Below, piece after piece: positions 1 to 7,903 of a stretch of DNA of 53,761 bases. The DNA is from Anaerolineae bacterium. GTDB taxonomy: Bacteria; Chloroflexota; Anaerolineae; Aggregatilineales; Phototrophicaceae. How positions within the stretch are numbered: the stretch's first letter is position 1; every line of letters begins with the position of its first letter. The notes under the pieces are model-generated. The model had not been told where the DNA came from and made no database searches. It saw only the letters and a program-made list of their open reading frames with translations. The stretch covers positions 1 to 53,761 of the forward strand of contig JALOOG010000016.1 of NCBI GenBank assembly GCA_025454525.1. Direction: 5' to 3'. The position numbers were made by a program, and so were the translations under genes.

Positions 1-43
1 CACCAACCAGCAATAAAATAACATAGCAAAACATACGGTTCAT
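1..43 (-). CDS. N-terminus of a secreted protein (partial, runs off left edge)
   Basis: An ATG (positions 43-41, minus strand) begins 2 bases after the TAA of the upstream metallopeptidase-like gene. The 14 visible codons read MNRMFCYVILLLVG: a positively charged start followed by a hydrophobic run, as in a signal peptide or signal anchor. The GGTAAAG just before the ATG overlaps the upstream stop and may act as a weak ribosome binding site with translational coupling. Everything else lies outside the window, so no function can be given. The placement suggests a minus-strand operon of exported proteins. Confidence 0.55.
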   Translation of the reverse strand, partial: MNRMFCYVILLLVG

Positions 44-45
44 CT

Positions 46-2586
46 TTACCATCCTTTCACGGTGAAAATTCGATTTATAACTCGTTCCATCCATTCAAAA
101 CGGGCATCTCCCGGACAAGTGACATCATTGTTTCCGGTTGTGATGTCGCCTACCCACGATGTATTTCGGAAACCGTCCCATGTCCCTGGAACTGTGCATG
201 GATTACTAATACCTGCATTAGGGCTTGTTTTACGATACACCCAATTTAGGAACATATCAGCAGCGGTTTCATCCACTAAAGTGATAGAATCATCCTCTGG
301 AAATTCTCCCGGTGGATGTTGTTGAAAAGGTGAAAAAATGGTGTCAGGACCAGATCCCCAACCCCGTTTACCTCTTGCCCACTCGCCTCCCTGAAGTATA
401 CCCATTACAATTTGCCCATTTGCGTCGTTGACTCTCTCGCATCTTGATTGGTTAAATATCATTCCGGCAAATGGATCAGGTACATTCGTGTTTGCAAAAG
501 TTACAGAACACGTTCCAGAGTATGTTCCGTCTACGGCAGCATATAGAAGCCCTAGGGTTCTTTCTACCGAATCGACGGGTGCGTTATCGTTAATGCTACG
601 ATTGGTAAAAACGTGTCCTAACTCATGCACCATGGCATGGACGGGGTAAGCAGCACGGACGGTGGGACTCCAATTGCAGGTAATGGTACGTGGGAGTGCG
701 TTATTGTTAATGGTAAGACAGCCACCTATATTCACCGTTGTGGGAAAATTGTCTTTCTCTAGTTCAGGAGGATAAATAATCTCATAGGTATTGGTCGTCC
801 CCGGCCCTCTGAAGAAGTACACATATTGAGGATCTGCCCCTTGGGTCATCACACGATTAAATGCTTCCTCCGGGGAAGACGTGTTCAGCATGAGTTGAAA
901 CGCTTGTCCGACTCTCGTAACAGCCTGATTAATCTGATTGATCTCATCCGTTGACCAATTCGGATCGCGTTCGCCTAGGTCATTGCTAAATTTGATATTG
1001 TAGACCAGTGGACGACCAGGTGTTGGCATCGGTGTTGGGAGTGTATGGCTAGTTTGATTGTAAGCCCAGTCTTTAAGGTAATAGGGATTTTCTTGTCGAA
1101 TCCGCGTAAAGTTAGTGCCGTCTGCTAGGATTGTCCCCATCTCTACACCTATGCCTGATGTGAAGCGGTTGATTAAGATTTTGGTTCCGTCTGGTGACCA
1201 AACCGGATAACTATCGGTATAGAGACCATTAGGATTATTGATTGCATGTTTGGATCGCGTGAGTTGAATTGCTGCGTTACTGTGCGCTAAATTTCGTTTC
1301 CAAATACCGTATTCATTGTGATATACCAATTCATTACGCCCATTATCGGTATACCAATCCATTGATACAGGGGCGATGAATGTAGGCTCAACCAAAACAG
1401 TCGGCGTTTGCGTATTGAGGTGATAGCGTAGAACTTTATTGGTCGAGTCAATATAGGCAATACTATTGCTATCATGATGCCACATTGGATTTTTAGCATT
1501 GGATAGAGTTGTTATCAGTGTAGTCGTGGCATAGTCATAGATCTTAATTTGGAAAAGTCCCGTTGAAGAGACATAAGATTGAGCAGCAATTCTGCTCCTA
1601 TCGTAAGACCATGCCACATGCGTTTCATTTTCAGGTGTAGATAACCACCTTTGGGGATTGCTACCGTTGGCATCGGTTAGAAAGATGTCATACGTAATTG
1701 TGGTGAGAACAATGGGGTTAATACTTTGGTAGACCGAAGTACCTCCAGCGAAAGCAATTATTTGCGTGTTTGGCCGCCAAACAGGAGAGTTAATGTATCC
1801 AAAACCTCCGAGTACGGTTTGTCCATTTCGATAAAGAATTATGCGATCGAAATTCGGATCGGTGTTGGGTAAAGCCGGATTAAGGACACGTAACCCATTG
1901 ATAGTTGAATAGACGATCGAAGAAATGGGAGTGCTACCTTGGCCTTGTGTGGGATTGATCTCGTTGTAGACGGATGGATCAACGATCAGATGCGGATTTT
2001 CGATGGTAAAGGAACGTTGCGGGCTAGTGATCATACCTTGGGGTGTTTGAGTCACAATTGACCAAGTATAAGTATATACAAGTTCAAAAGGAGGGACGAA
2101 TGGATGGTTTAGTACCTCTAATCGACAAAGTGTCGGGGTACAAAAAGCCGCATTAAAATCGTATTCGCCATAAAAAACGCCATCACGTTCAAATAACACG
2201 CGGTACGAGGTTGCGCCTGCCACAGCTTGCCACTCAAAGGTAGGTAACTCTGGAACAACTGCTCCGTTTACCGGTGCAATCAAATTTAATGATGCGGTTA
2301 CTGGACTTGGGGCGAAATAGCGAATCCGTACGGCTTCACTTTCTAGGCGGCCTGAAGGGGTTATAGCCACGACTGACCACCGATAACGGACACCGGAATT
2401 TAATGGGTTTGTTTGGGGGTGCATGGATAAATCCAATGTGCAGATGCGGTTTATACACTGCGAGGGATTGACCCGAATCCGTAACACCATCTGATTTTGT
2501 CTTACCAAAACCACACGATAGAGAATGGCATCAGGATGTGCTGTCCATGAAAGCGTTGTGGTGAGGCTATCTAATGGGGTAAGCAA
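46..2586 (-). CDS. Large exported protein: FN3-like repeats, TolB-like propeller, HExxH metallopeptidase-like domain (5' end in another frame)
   Basis: The 846-residue frame has two Ig/FN3-like modules (about residues 1-100 and 105-200, with Cys pairs). A TolB/WD40-like propeller follows at about 205-510, with repeats of the type 'PVWSPDGTKILINR' and 'HVAWSYDRSRIAA'. A C-terminal domain (about 540-846) carries HELGH near residue 654 and a downstream ETAAD that could give a third zinc ligand. Cys-rich stretches suggest an extracytoplasmic protein. The frame itself has no signal peptide and begins in the middle of a domain. The signal peptide lies just upstream in the next frame (2567-2797), and the two are joined across a C6 tract at 2608-2613. 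GC (about 40% in a sampled line) and GATC density are lower than in later genes. Substrate unknown; peptidase activity is inferred only from the motif. Confidence 0.75.
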   Translation of the reverse strand: MLTPLDSLTTTLSWTAHPDAILYRVVLVRQNQMVLRIRVNPSQCINRICTLDLSMHPQTNPLNSGVRYRWSVVAITPSGRLESEAVRIRYFAPSPVTASLNLIAPVNGAVVPELPTFEWQAVAGATSYRVLFERDGVFYGEYDFNAAFCTPTLCRLEVLNHPFVPPFELVYTYTWSIVTQTPQGMITSPQRSFTIENPHLIVDPSVYNEINPTQGQGSTPISSIVYSTINGLRVLNPALPNTDPNFDRIILYRNGQTVLGGFGYINSPVWRPNTQIIAFAGGTSVYQSINPIVLTTITYDIFLTDANGSNPQRWLSTPENETHVAWSYDRSRIAAQSYVSSTGLFQIKIYDYATTTLITTLSNAKNPMWHHDSNSIAYIDSTNKVLRYHLNTQTPTVLVEPTFIAPVSMDWYTDNGRNELVYHNEYGIWKRNLAHSNAAIQLTRSKHAINNPNGLYTDSYPVWSPDGTKILINRFTSGIGVEMGTILADGTNFTRIRQENPYYLKDWAYNQTSHTLPTPMPTPGRPLVYNIKFSNDLGERDPNWSTDEINQINQAVTRVGQAFQLMLNTSSPEEAFNRVMTQGADPQYVYFFRGPGTTNTYEIIYPPELEKDNFPTTVNIGGCLTINNNALPRTITCNWSPTVRAAYPVHAMVHELGHVFTNRSINDNAPVDSVERTLGLLYAAVDGTYSGTCSVTFANTNVPDPFAGMIFNQSRCERVNDANGQIVMGILQGGEWARGKRGWGSGPDTIFSPFQQHPPGEFPEDDSITLVDETAADMFLNWVYRKTSPNAGISNPCTVPGTWDGFRNTSWVGDITTGNNDVTCPGDARFEWMERVINRIFTVKGW

Positions 2587-2797
2587 CGTTAGGGGTTCTG
2601 TAATAATGGGGGGTAATTGTAATGTTCGAGAGGTCAGCGGTGGGCGTTTCGGTAATGAACATCGGCGTTAGGTCAAGATCAGCGGTGCTTTCATCCGTGG
2701 GCATCGGGATCAGGTCGTCTTGCGCGGCAGAACGGGCGAACAAGGCGATGATCAATAGGAGTAACAGTGGGATTGGGACACGGTAAGCGTGCTTCAT
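2567..2797 (-). CDS. Signal-peptide-bearing 5' part of the metallopeptidase-like gene (frameshifted from the rest)
   Basis: This 76-codon frame starts with a classic signal peptide (MKHAYRVPIPLLLLLIIALF, then ARSAAQ/DD as a likely cleavage region) after a good ribosome binding site (GAAAGGACG, minus strand). A Thr/Asp-rich linker follows. It overlaps the next gene in a different frame. Removing one C from the CCCCCC run (plus-strand GGGGGG, 2608-2613) would make it read ...ITPIITEPLTLLTPLD..., straight into the 46-2586 frame. It is therefore most likely the true start of that gene. The cause may be a sequencing or assembly indel, a real inactivating mutation, slippage, or phase variation. Confidence 0.7.
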   Translation of the reverse strand: MKHAYRVPIPLLLLLIIALFARSAAQDDLIPMPTDESTADLDLTPMFITETPTADLSNITITPHYYRTPNVAYPIR

Positions 2798-2941
2798 AGT
2801 CGTCCTTTCGGTGAGTAAATACTAGGATTCACTTTACGCCGTTTTGACCTGATATGCAACCTACGATTACCCTACGCTTGCATTAAGGATTATCTGGATT
2901 CCGTCAAATGTTTTGTCTACCGTGTCGGATTTCTAAGGAAT

Positions 2942-3574
2942 TCATACCCGCTTTGGGATTGGAAACGTCATCTTAAAGTCGTGGATTTTGACGACCACCA
3001 ACGGACGAAACTGATTTACCGTGGGAAAGCCTTGATCATCCACCCAAAAGCGATCCAATTTTGCTAATTGCCCTTGCCCTTGACTTTGCAGACGGGTGAT
3101 CAAGGTCTGGTGATCGCGATGCTGCACAATGGGCGGTAAAATTGCGCTACTTACGGGAAAACGTGGCCCGAATGGAGTAAGATCCACCGAGGCGATCGGA
3201 TGTTGATCGATTGAAACGCGGATCTGATCCTGTCCATCGGTAGAGGTTTGCCAATCGAATTGAGCCTGTTCTTTTGGAATGCCCCAATTGAGCTGACCGT
3301 TGATCACGCTATCCATCGTGGAGACATAGATCTTACTAATGGAGTAGCCGATAGCGCTGGTGTAAGCGACTTGACCGGGGATAAACAGGATCTCATGATA
3401 GGGTCCAACGGGGGTGGTCTGATAATCCACTAACATCACCGCGCCGAATCCACCTTTAGACAATCCGAACGGGCTGTGCGCGGAGGCAAATGAACGCGGC
3501 CAGCGATACAACAAAATATATCCATTTCCGGTGAGTGTCCATGGGGCAGGGGCAAGCGTTTCAATTGTGGTCAT
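2942..3574 (-). CDS. Acetoacetate decarboxylase-like (ADC family) protein
   Basis: A 210-residue soluble protein resembling the ADC superfamily. The N-terminal half carries WPRSF...SPFG...GGFGAVMLVDY, and the segment NGQLNWGIPKEQAQFDW (residues 92-108) matches the family's lysine region, making Lys101 the candidate Schiff-base lysine. The family includes acetoacetate decarboxylase, but many members of this short type act on unknown substrates, so the reaction is not assigned. Its ATG overlaps the rarA stop codon (ATGA, 3571-3574), so the two are probably translationally coupled. There is no obvious pathway link to RarA. Confidence 0.7.
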   Translation of the reverse strand: MTTIETLAPAPWTLTGNGYILLYRWPRSFASAHSPFGLSKGGFGAVMLVDYQTTPVGPYHEILFIPGQVAYTSAIGYSISKIYVSTMDSVINGQLNWGIPKEQAQFDWQTSTDGQDQIRVSIDQHPIASVDLTPFGPRFPVSSAILPPIVQHRDHQTLITRLQSQGQGQLAKLDRFWVDDQGFPTVNQFRPLVVVKIHDFKMTFPIPKRV

Positions 3575-4785
3575 GGGGTGTCCTTTCGCGTAAAGTATCT
3601 TTTCCCTTTGAGCTTTTCCGGTAACAGGTCTTCTGTGCTGTATAATTGGTAATCTTTGCCATAGCCTAATTCGCGCATCAAATGGGTTGGCGCGTTCCGT
3701 AAATTCAACGGGATCGGCAAATTGCCATGTTGATGAGCATCGTCTAAAGCACGGAAATAGGCTTCATAAGCGGATCGATCTTTGGCGGCTAAGGCTAAAT
3801 AGACCGTGCCGTGTGCAAGGTTGATCTGGCATTCAGGATAGCCGATAATCTCCACTGCCCGAAATACCTCATTGGCCACGACTAAAGCGGTCGGTTGCGC
3901 GACTCCGATGTCCTCACTAGCAAAGATCACCATACGCCGGGCGATGAATTTAGGATCTTCTCCGGCCGCCACCATGCGCGCAAGGTAATATAACGCCGCG
4001 TCAACATTGCTGGCCCGCATACTCTTGATATAGGCGCTGATCGTGTTGTAGTGTTCTTCTTCTTGTTTATCATAGCGTAGATGTTTTGATTGTAAGGTCT
4101 CTTTCAAGCGTTCAACCGTGACTGGAGTCGTCGGATAGAGTTGAGTCACCGCTTGTAACAGATTTAACGCTTGACGTGCGTCCCCATTGGCATAATCCGC
4201 TAAAAAGGCGATCGCTGTTTCATCGGCGGCGGCTTCTAATACTGTGAGTCCGCGCCATAAAATTTGAGCGATCTCGTCTGATGATAGTGCTTCTAATACA
4301 AACACCTGACTCCGTGATAATAACGCGGAGATCACCTCAAAACTGGGATTTTCAGTAGTTGCGCCGATTAGGGTGATCGTGCCGTCCTCAACATAGGGGA
4401 GCAGAAAGTCTTGTTGGGCCTTGTTAAACCGATGGATCTCATCCAAAAACAACACGACCCCTTTCGGGCTTTGTGGGACGGGATCGGGATCAAATAGAGA
4501 AGGAGGTTTTGAAGATAGGCGCGCTCCGTCTACAATTTTGCGGAGATCGTCTTTATTGGACGATACCGCCGATAGCATCATGAACTGTTTATCGGTGTGT
4601 TTGGCGATCAAACGCGCTAAGGTGGTTTTGCCAACCCCCGGCGGCCCCCATAAGATCATAGAGTGGACGGTGTGTTGATGGATTGCCTGATAGAGCGGTT
4701 TACCGACTCCTACCAGATGGCTTTGTCCTACAAATTCGGCTAACGACTCTGGGCGAATCCGATCCGCAAGTGGCTGATCTTTCAT
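3571..4785 (-). CDS. rarA: Replication-associated recombination protein A (RarA/MgsA AAA+ ATPase)
   Basis: A 404-residue AAA+ ATPase of the clamp-loader-like RarA/MgsA/WRNIP1 family, which acts at stalled replication forks. Visible motifs are the start ADRIRPESLAEFVGQ, Walker A GPPGVGKTT (about residue 47), Walker B VLFLDEIHRFN (about 112), sensor 1 IGATTENPSFE (about 140) and the arginine-finger region SRSQVF. The C-terminal part (RRMVIFASEDIGVA..., HLMRELGYGKDY) is the family-specific tetramerisation region. Length is typical. It is divergent from gpmI with a short intergenic space and overlaps the downstream ADC-like gene by 4 bases. Confidence 0.93.
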   Translation of the reverse strand: MKDQPLADRIRPESLAEFVGQSHLVGVGKPLYQAIHQHTVHSMILWGPPGVGKTTLARLIAKHTDKQFMMLSAVSSNKDDLRKIVDGARLSSKPPSLFDPDPVPQSPKGVVLFLDEIHRFNKAQQDFLLPYVEDGTITLIGATTENPSFEVISALLSRSQVFVLEALSSDEIAQILWRGLTVLEAAADETAIAFLADYANGDARQALNLLQAVTQLYPTTPVTVERLKETLQSKHLRYDKQEEEHYNTISAYIKSMRASNVDAALYYLARMVAAGEDPKFIARRMVIFASEDIGVAQPTALVVANEVFRAVEIIGYPECQINLAHGTVYLALAAKDRSAYEAYFRALDDAHQHGNLPIPLNLRNAPTHLMRELGYGKDYQLYSTEDLLPEKLKGKRYFTRKDTP

Positions 4786-4851
4786 ACCTTTTAAACGTTG
4801 ATCCTTAACCTAATTGTCGTTAAAACAGAAGGCACACAGAAAGGACTCGTT

Positions 4852-6384
4852 ATGCCAGTGAAACCAGTAATGCTTATTATCCTTGATGGTTGGGGAATCC
4901 GCGAGATGGAACACGGGAATGCGGTCAAACAAGCGCACACCCCGAATTATACCCGTTGGTTGCAAACCCAAGAACGCGCTATGTTAGATGCGTCCGGTGA
5001 GGCGGTCGGACTTGTGCCGGAACAGATGGGAAATTCAGAAGTCGGTCATCTGAATTTAGGCGCAGGGCGGATCGTATATCAAGACATTAGCGCGATCAAT
5101 GTGGCGATCAAAGACGGAACACTCGCGCAACATCCAGTTTTAACCCATGCTTTAACCCAAGTGAAGCATACCGGATCAAAATTACATTTGATCGGTTTAG
5201 TGAGCGATGGAGGGGTGCATAGTCACATCAATCACCTTTTTGCGCTTTTAGACATTATTCAGACGCATCAGATCAATCCGGTGATCCATGTGATCACCGA
5301 TGGACGGGACACCCCTCCAAACAGCGGTTTAGGGTTTGTGCAGGATTTAGAGACTCAGTTACAAACCGCTCAAAACGGGGTGATCGCCACGGTGAGCGGC
5401 CGCTATTATGCGATGGATCGGGATAAACGGTGGGAACGCACCCAAAAAGCCTATGATGCGATGGTCTATCGTCAAGCGGATCAACACGCTCCCACCGCGC
5501 TACAAGCGATCCAACAAGCGTATGATCAAGGGGTGACAGATGAGTTTATCGTACCGACGGTGGTTGGTGATCACTCTGGATTAGGGATCACCTCTGGCGA
5601 TGTGTTGCTGTTCTATAACTTCCGTGCGGATCGGGTACGTCAGATCACGCGGGTGTTAACGGCACAACCCGTAGAAGGCTTTCATGGGCAACCTGTGAAC
5701 GGCCTTGAATTGGTGACCATGACCGTTTATGAAGATGATCTTCCGGTTAAAGTGTTATTCGGAAAAGAGATCTTGGTGAATACTTTGGCCGAAGTGTTGA
5801 GCCGACACGGACTCAAACAATATCATTCCGCTGAAACCGAAAAGTATCCGCATGTCACCTATTTCTTTAATGGGCGTAACGAAAACCCATTTGAAGGTGA
5901 AGATCGTCAAATTGTCCCCTCACCGAAGGTCGCTACTTATGACCTGAAGCCAGAAATGAGCGCTTATGAATTGACCCAAGCGACATTAGAACGGTTACAA
6001 ACGCATGAGGATGATTTTCTGTTGATCAACTTCGCGAACCCAGATATGGTCGGCCATACTGGATCGTTAGAGGCGGCGATCAAAGCGTGTGAGGTGGTCG
6101 ATCAATGTGCGTCTAAGTTAGTTGAAGCAGTCAATCAAAAGGGCGGGGTTGCCTTAGTCACCGCTGATCATGGCAATTGTGAGCGGATGATCGATGAATT
6201 TACCCTGACACCCCACACCTATCACACAACTAGCCCAGTCGGGTTATTTGCCATTGGCAATGCGTATTATGGGTTACGTCCGCGGGGAATTTTAGCAGAT
6301 GTCGCTCCAACGGTGTTAGATCTCCTAGGAGTCCCACAACCGCTGGAGATGACTGGAGTCTCGTTGATCACCAAGAGCCTTTAA
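4852..6384 (+). CDS. gpmI: 2,3-bisphosphoglycerate-independent phosphoglycerate mutase
   Basis: A 510-residue cytoplasmic glycolytic/gluconeogenic enzyme interconverting 3- and 2-phosphoglycerate in a Mn2+-dependent reaction. Motifs: the N-terminal metal site LIILDGWG, the catalytic Ser in GNSEVGHLNLGAGR, TDGRDTPP, RYYAMDRDKRW, NFANPDMVGHTG and TADHGNCE. The ATG at 4852 is preferred over an in-frame TTG at 4798, because AGAAAGGA lies 6-7 bases upstream and family members begin right at this point. It is separated from rarA by a short divergent promoter region and ends at a strong hairpin shared with the convergent NADH dehydrogenase gene. Confidence 0.95.
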   Translation: MPVKPVMLIILDGWGIREMEHGNAVKQAHTPNYTRWLQTQERAMLDASGEAVGLVPEQMGNSEVGHLNLGAGRIVYQDISAINVAIKDGTLAQHPVLTHALTQVKHTGSKLHLIGLVSDGGVHSHINHLFALLDIIQTHQINPVIHVITDGRDTPPNSGLGFVQDLETQLQTAQNGVIATVSGRYYAMDRDKRWERTQKAYDAMVYRQADQHAPTALQAIQQAYDQGVTDEFIVPTVVGDHSGLGITSGDVLLFYNFRADRVRQITRVLTAQPVEGFHGQPVNGLELVTMTVYEDDLPVKVLFGKEILVNTLAEVLSRHGLKQYHSAETEKYPHVTYFFNGRNENPFEGEDRQIVPSPKVATYDLKPEMSAYELTQATLERLQTHEDDFLLINFANPDMVGHTGSLEAAIKACEVVDQCASKLVEAVNQKGGVALVTADHGNCERMIDEFTLTPHTYHTTSPVGLFAIGNAYYGLRPRGILADVAPTVLDLLGVPQPLEMTGVSLITKSL

Positions 6385-6389
6385 GATCC

Positions 6390-6421
6390 CATGGACACGG
6401 ATCGAGCGATCCGTGTCCATG
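6390..6421. terminator. Bidirectional hairpin between gpmI and ndh
   Basis: A perfect 14-bp inverted repeat (arms 6390-6403 and 6408-6421) with a GAGC loop between two converging genes. No long U tract follows on either strand, so it may act as a transcription barrier or 3'-end stabiliser rather than a classic terminator. Confidence 0.7.
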
Positions 6422-6426
6422 ATTAT

Positions 6427-7749
6427 TCAACGCGCAGCGACTTCCTCTTTTTTAACCGCTTCGGGTAGATATTGCTTTTGATGCAAGATAATTCGCACCG
6501 AACGATCAAAGGTGAGGTAGTTCCATACCCAATTGATAAACACCACGATCTGATTACGAAAACCTAGTAACCACACCAGATGCAACAATAGCCATGTGAT
6601 CCACGCAAACCACCCGGTTAACTGGAGTTTGTAGAATGGATAAGCGACCGCACGCCGCCGGCCAATCGTAGCCATAATGCCGCGATCATGGTATTGGAAG
6701 GCCTCTTGCGGTTGATTTTGAATAGCCCGCATGATGTTTTTCGCGGCCAGTGATCCCTGTTGATTGGCTACGGGGATCACTTGTGGATAAGGGTGATTGT
6801 TTTTTGGATCGATCAAATGTGCAATGTCACCTACCGCGTAAATCCCGTTTAAACCGGTTACCTCTAAGGTCGGTTGGATCGGAATCCGACCGCCGCGCTC
6901 TAGGTTCACCCCTAACATCGCGGTGACTGAATTGGCTTTGACTCCGGCTGACCAGACTAACGTATGGGTTGGGATCGTGCGCCCGTCTTCTAATTCGATG
7001 TGATCTTCAGCTAGGTGTTTGACTTTAGCATTGAGCATCACCTCAACACCGATCGATTTTAATTGATCGTAAGCGGCCTGTCGTAGGCCTTCTGGGTAGG
7101 GATCTAACAAGTGATCCATCGCTTCTAACAGGATCACCCGCGCCTCCATCTGTTGCAAATGGGCGTATTCCGCTTTTAACACATAATTGTACAGCTCATA
7201 GATCGCGCCGGCCGTCTCTAATCCCGTGGGGCCGCCACCCACAACGGCGATCGTTGTCAATGCGCGGCGTTCGGTTTCACTGGTCTCCCATGCGGCCTTT
7301 TCAAACAAGCGCAAGATGTGATTGCGGAGTGTCACCGCGTCGGAAAGGTCTTTCATGCCAAAGCCGCGTTTTTGTAAATCGGTATTGCCGAAAAAGTTGG
7401 TTTCAGTGCCAGTCGCCACGATCAGATAATCGAAAGGTTCAATGTGTTCTTCGGCATTATCTTCACGCACGGTGATGCTTCGTCCGTGGGTATCGATCGC
7501 GATCACCGTGCCTAAGCGAAAATGGATGTTTTTGTTCTTCCGAAAGATCCGCCGGATCGGATAGGCGATTTGACTGGGATCAAGCGCGCAAGTGGCCACT
7601 TGATACAACAACGGGGTGAACAGGTGAAAATTATTGCGATCGATCAATAGCACATCCACGGGTTGATTAGCGAGTTGACGTGCAGCATATAAGCCCCCAA
7701 ATCCCGCGCCGATGATTACCACTCGCGGGCGACGTGTTACTCCTGACAT
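6427..7749 (-). CDS. ndh: Type II NADH dehydrogenase (NDH-2), FAD-dependent
   Basis: A 440-residue two-dinucleotide-binding-domain flavoprotein passing electrons from NADH to the membrane quinone pool without proton pumping. The FAD site is VVIIGAGFGGLYAARQL (residues 9-25), followed by the typical NNFHLFTPLLYQVAT segment. The NAD(P) site is VVGGGPTGLETAGAI, and the second FAD motif is GIYAVGDIA. The C-terminal WFAWITWLLLHLVWLLGF region and the following aromatic stretch fit membrane attachment. Length matches the family. It stands alone between two intergenic regions. NADH:ubiquinone versus menaquinone specificity cannot be told. Confidence 0.88.
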   Translation of the reverse strand: MSGVTRRPRVVIIGAGFGGLYAARQLANQPVDVLLIDRNNFHLFTPLLYQVATCALDPSQIAYPIRRIFRKNKNIHFRLGTVIAIDTHGRSITVREDNAEEHIEPFDYLIVATGTETNFFGNTDLQKRGFGMKDLSDAVTLRNHILRLFEKAAWETSETERRALTTIAVVGGGPTGLETAGAIYELYNYVLKAEYAHLQQMEARVILLEAMDHLLDPYPEGLRQAAYDQLKSIGVEVMLNAKVKHLAEDHIELEDGRTIPTHTLVWSAGVKANSVTAMLGVNLERGGRIPIQPTLEVTGLNGIYAVGDIAHLIDPKNNHPYPQVIPVANQQGSLAAKNIMRAIQNQPQEAFQYHDRGIMATIGRRRAVAYPFYKLQLTGWFAWITWLLLHLVWLLGFRNQIVVFINWVWNYLTFDRSVRIILHQKQYLPEAVKKEEVAAR

Positions 7750-7834
7750 GACACATCCTTTCGATTGTGTTGACTCTCATCCCTCTCATCATTATTTGCG
7801 ATAAATTTCACAAATGGCATGAGCTTTCTACAAA

Positions 7835-7863
7835 TTCTCATTTTGGGGTGAAACCGTTATAAT
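7835..7863 (+). promoter_or_regulatory. Predicted sigma-70-type promoter for purH
   Basis: A perfect -10 (TATAAT, 7858-7863) lies 17 bases after a weak -35 (TTCTCA, 7835-7840), about 40 bases before the purH start. Confidence 0.5.
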
Positions 7864-7903
7864 CAACGGGTTATTGTGGTGAGAAGTTGATAAAGGAATG
7901 CTC

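Noticed and set aside
4798-4851. TTG start of gpmI
   Set aside because: No ribosome binding site; family proteins start near the ATG at 4852.
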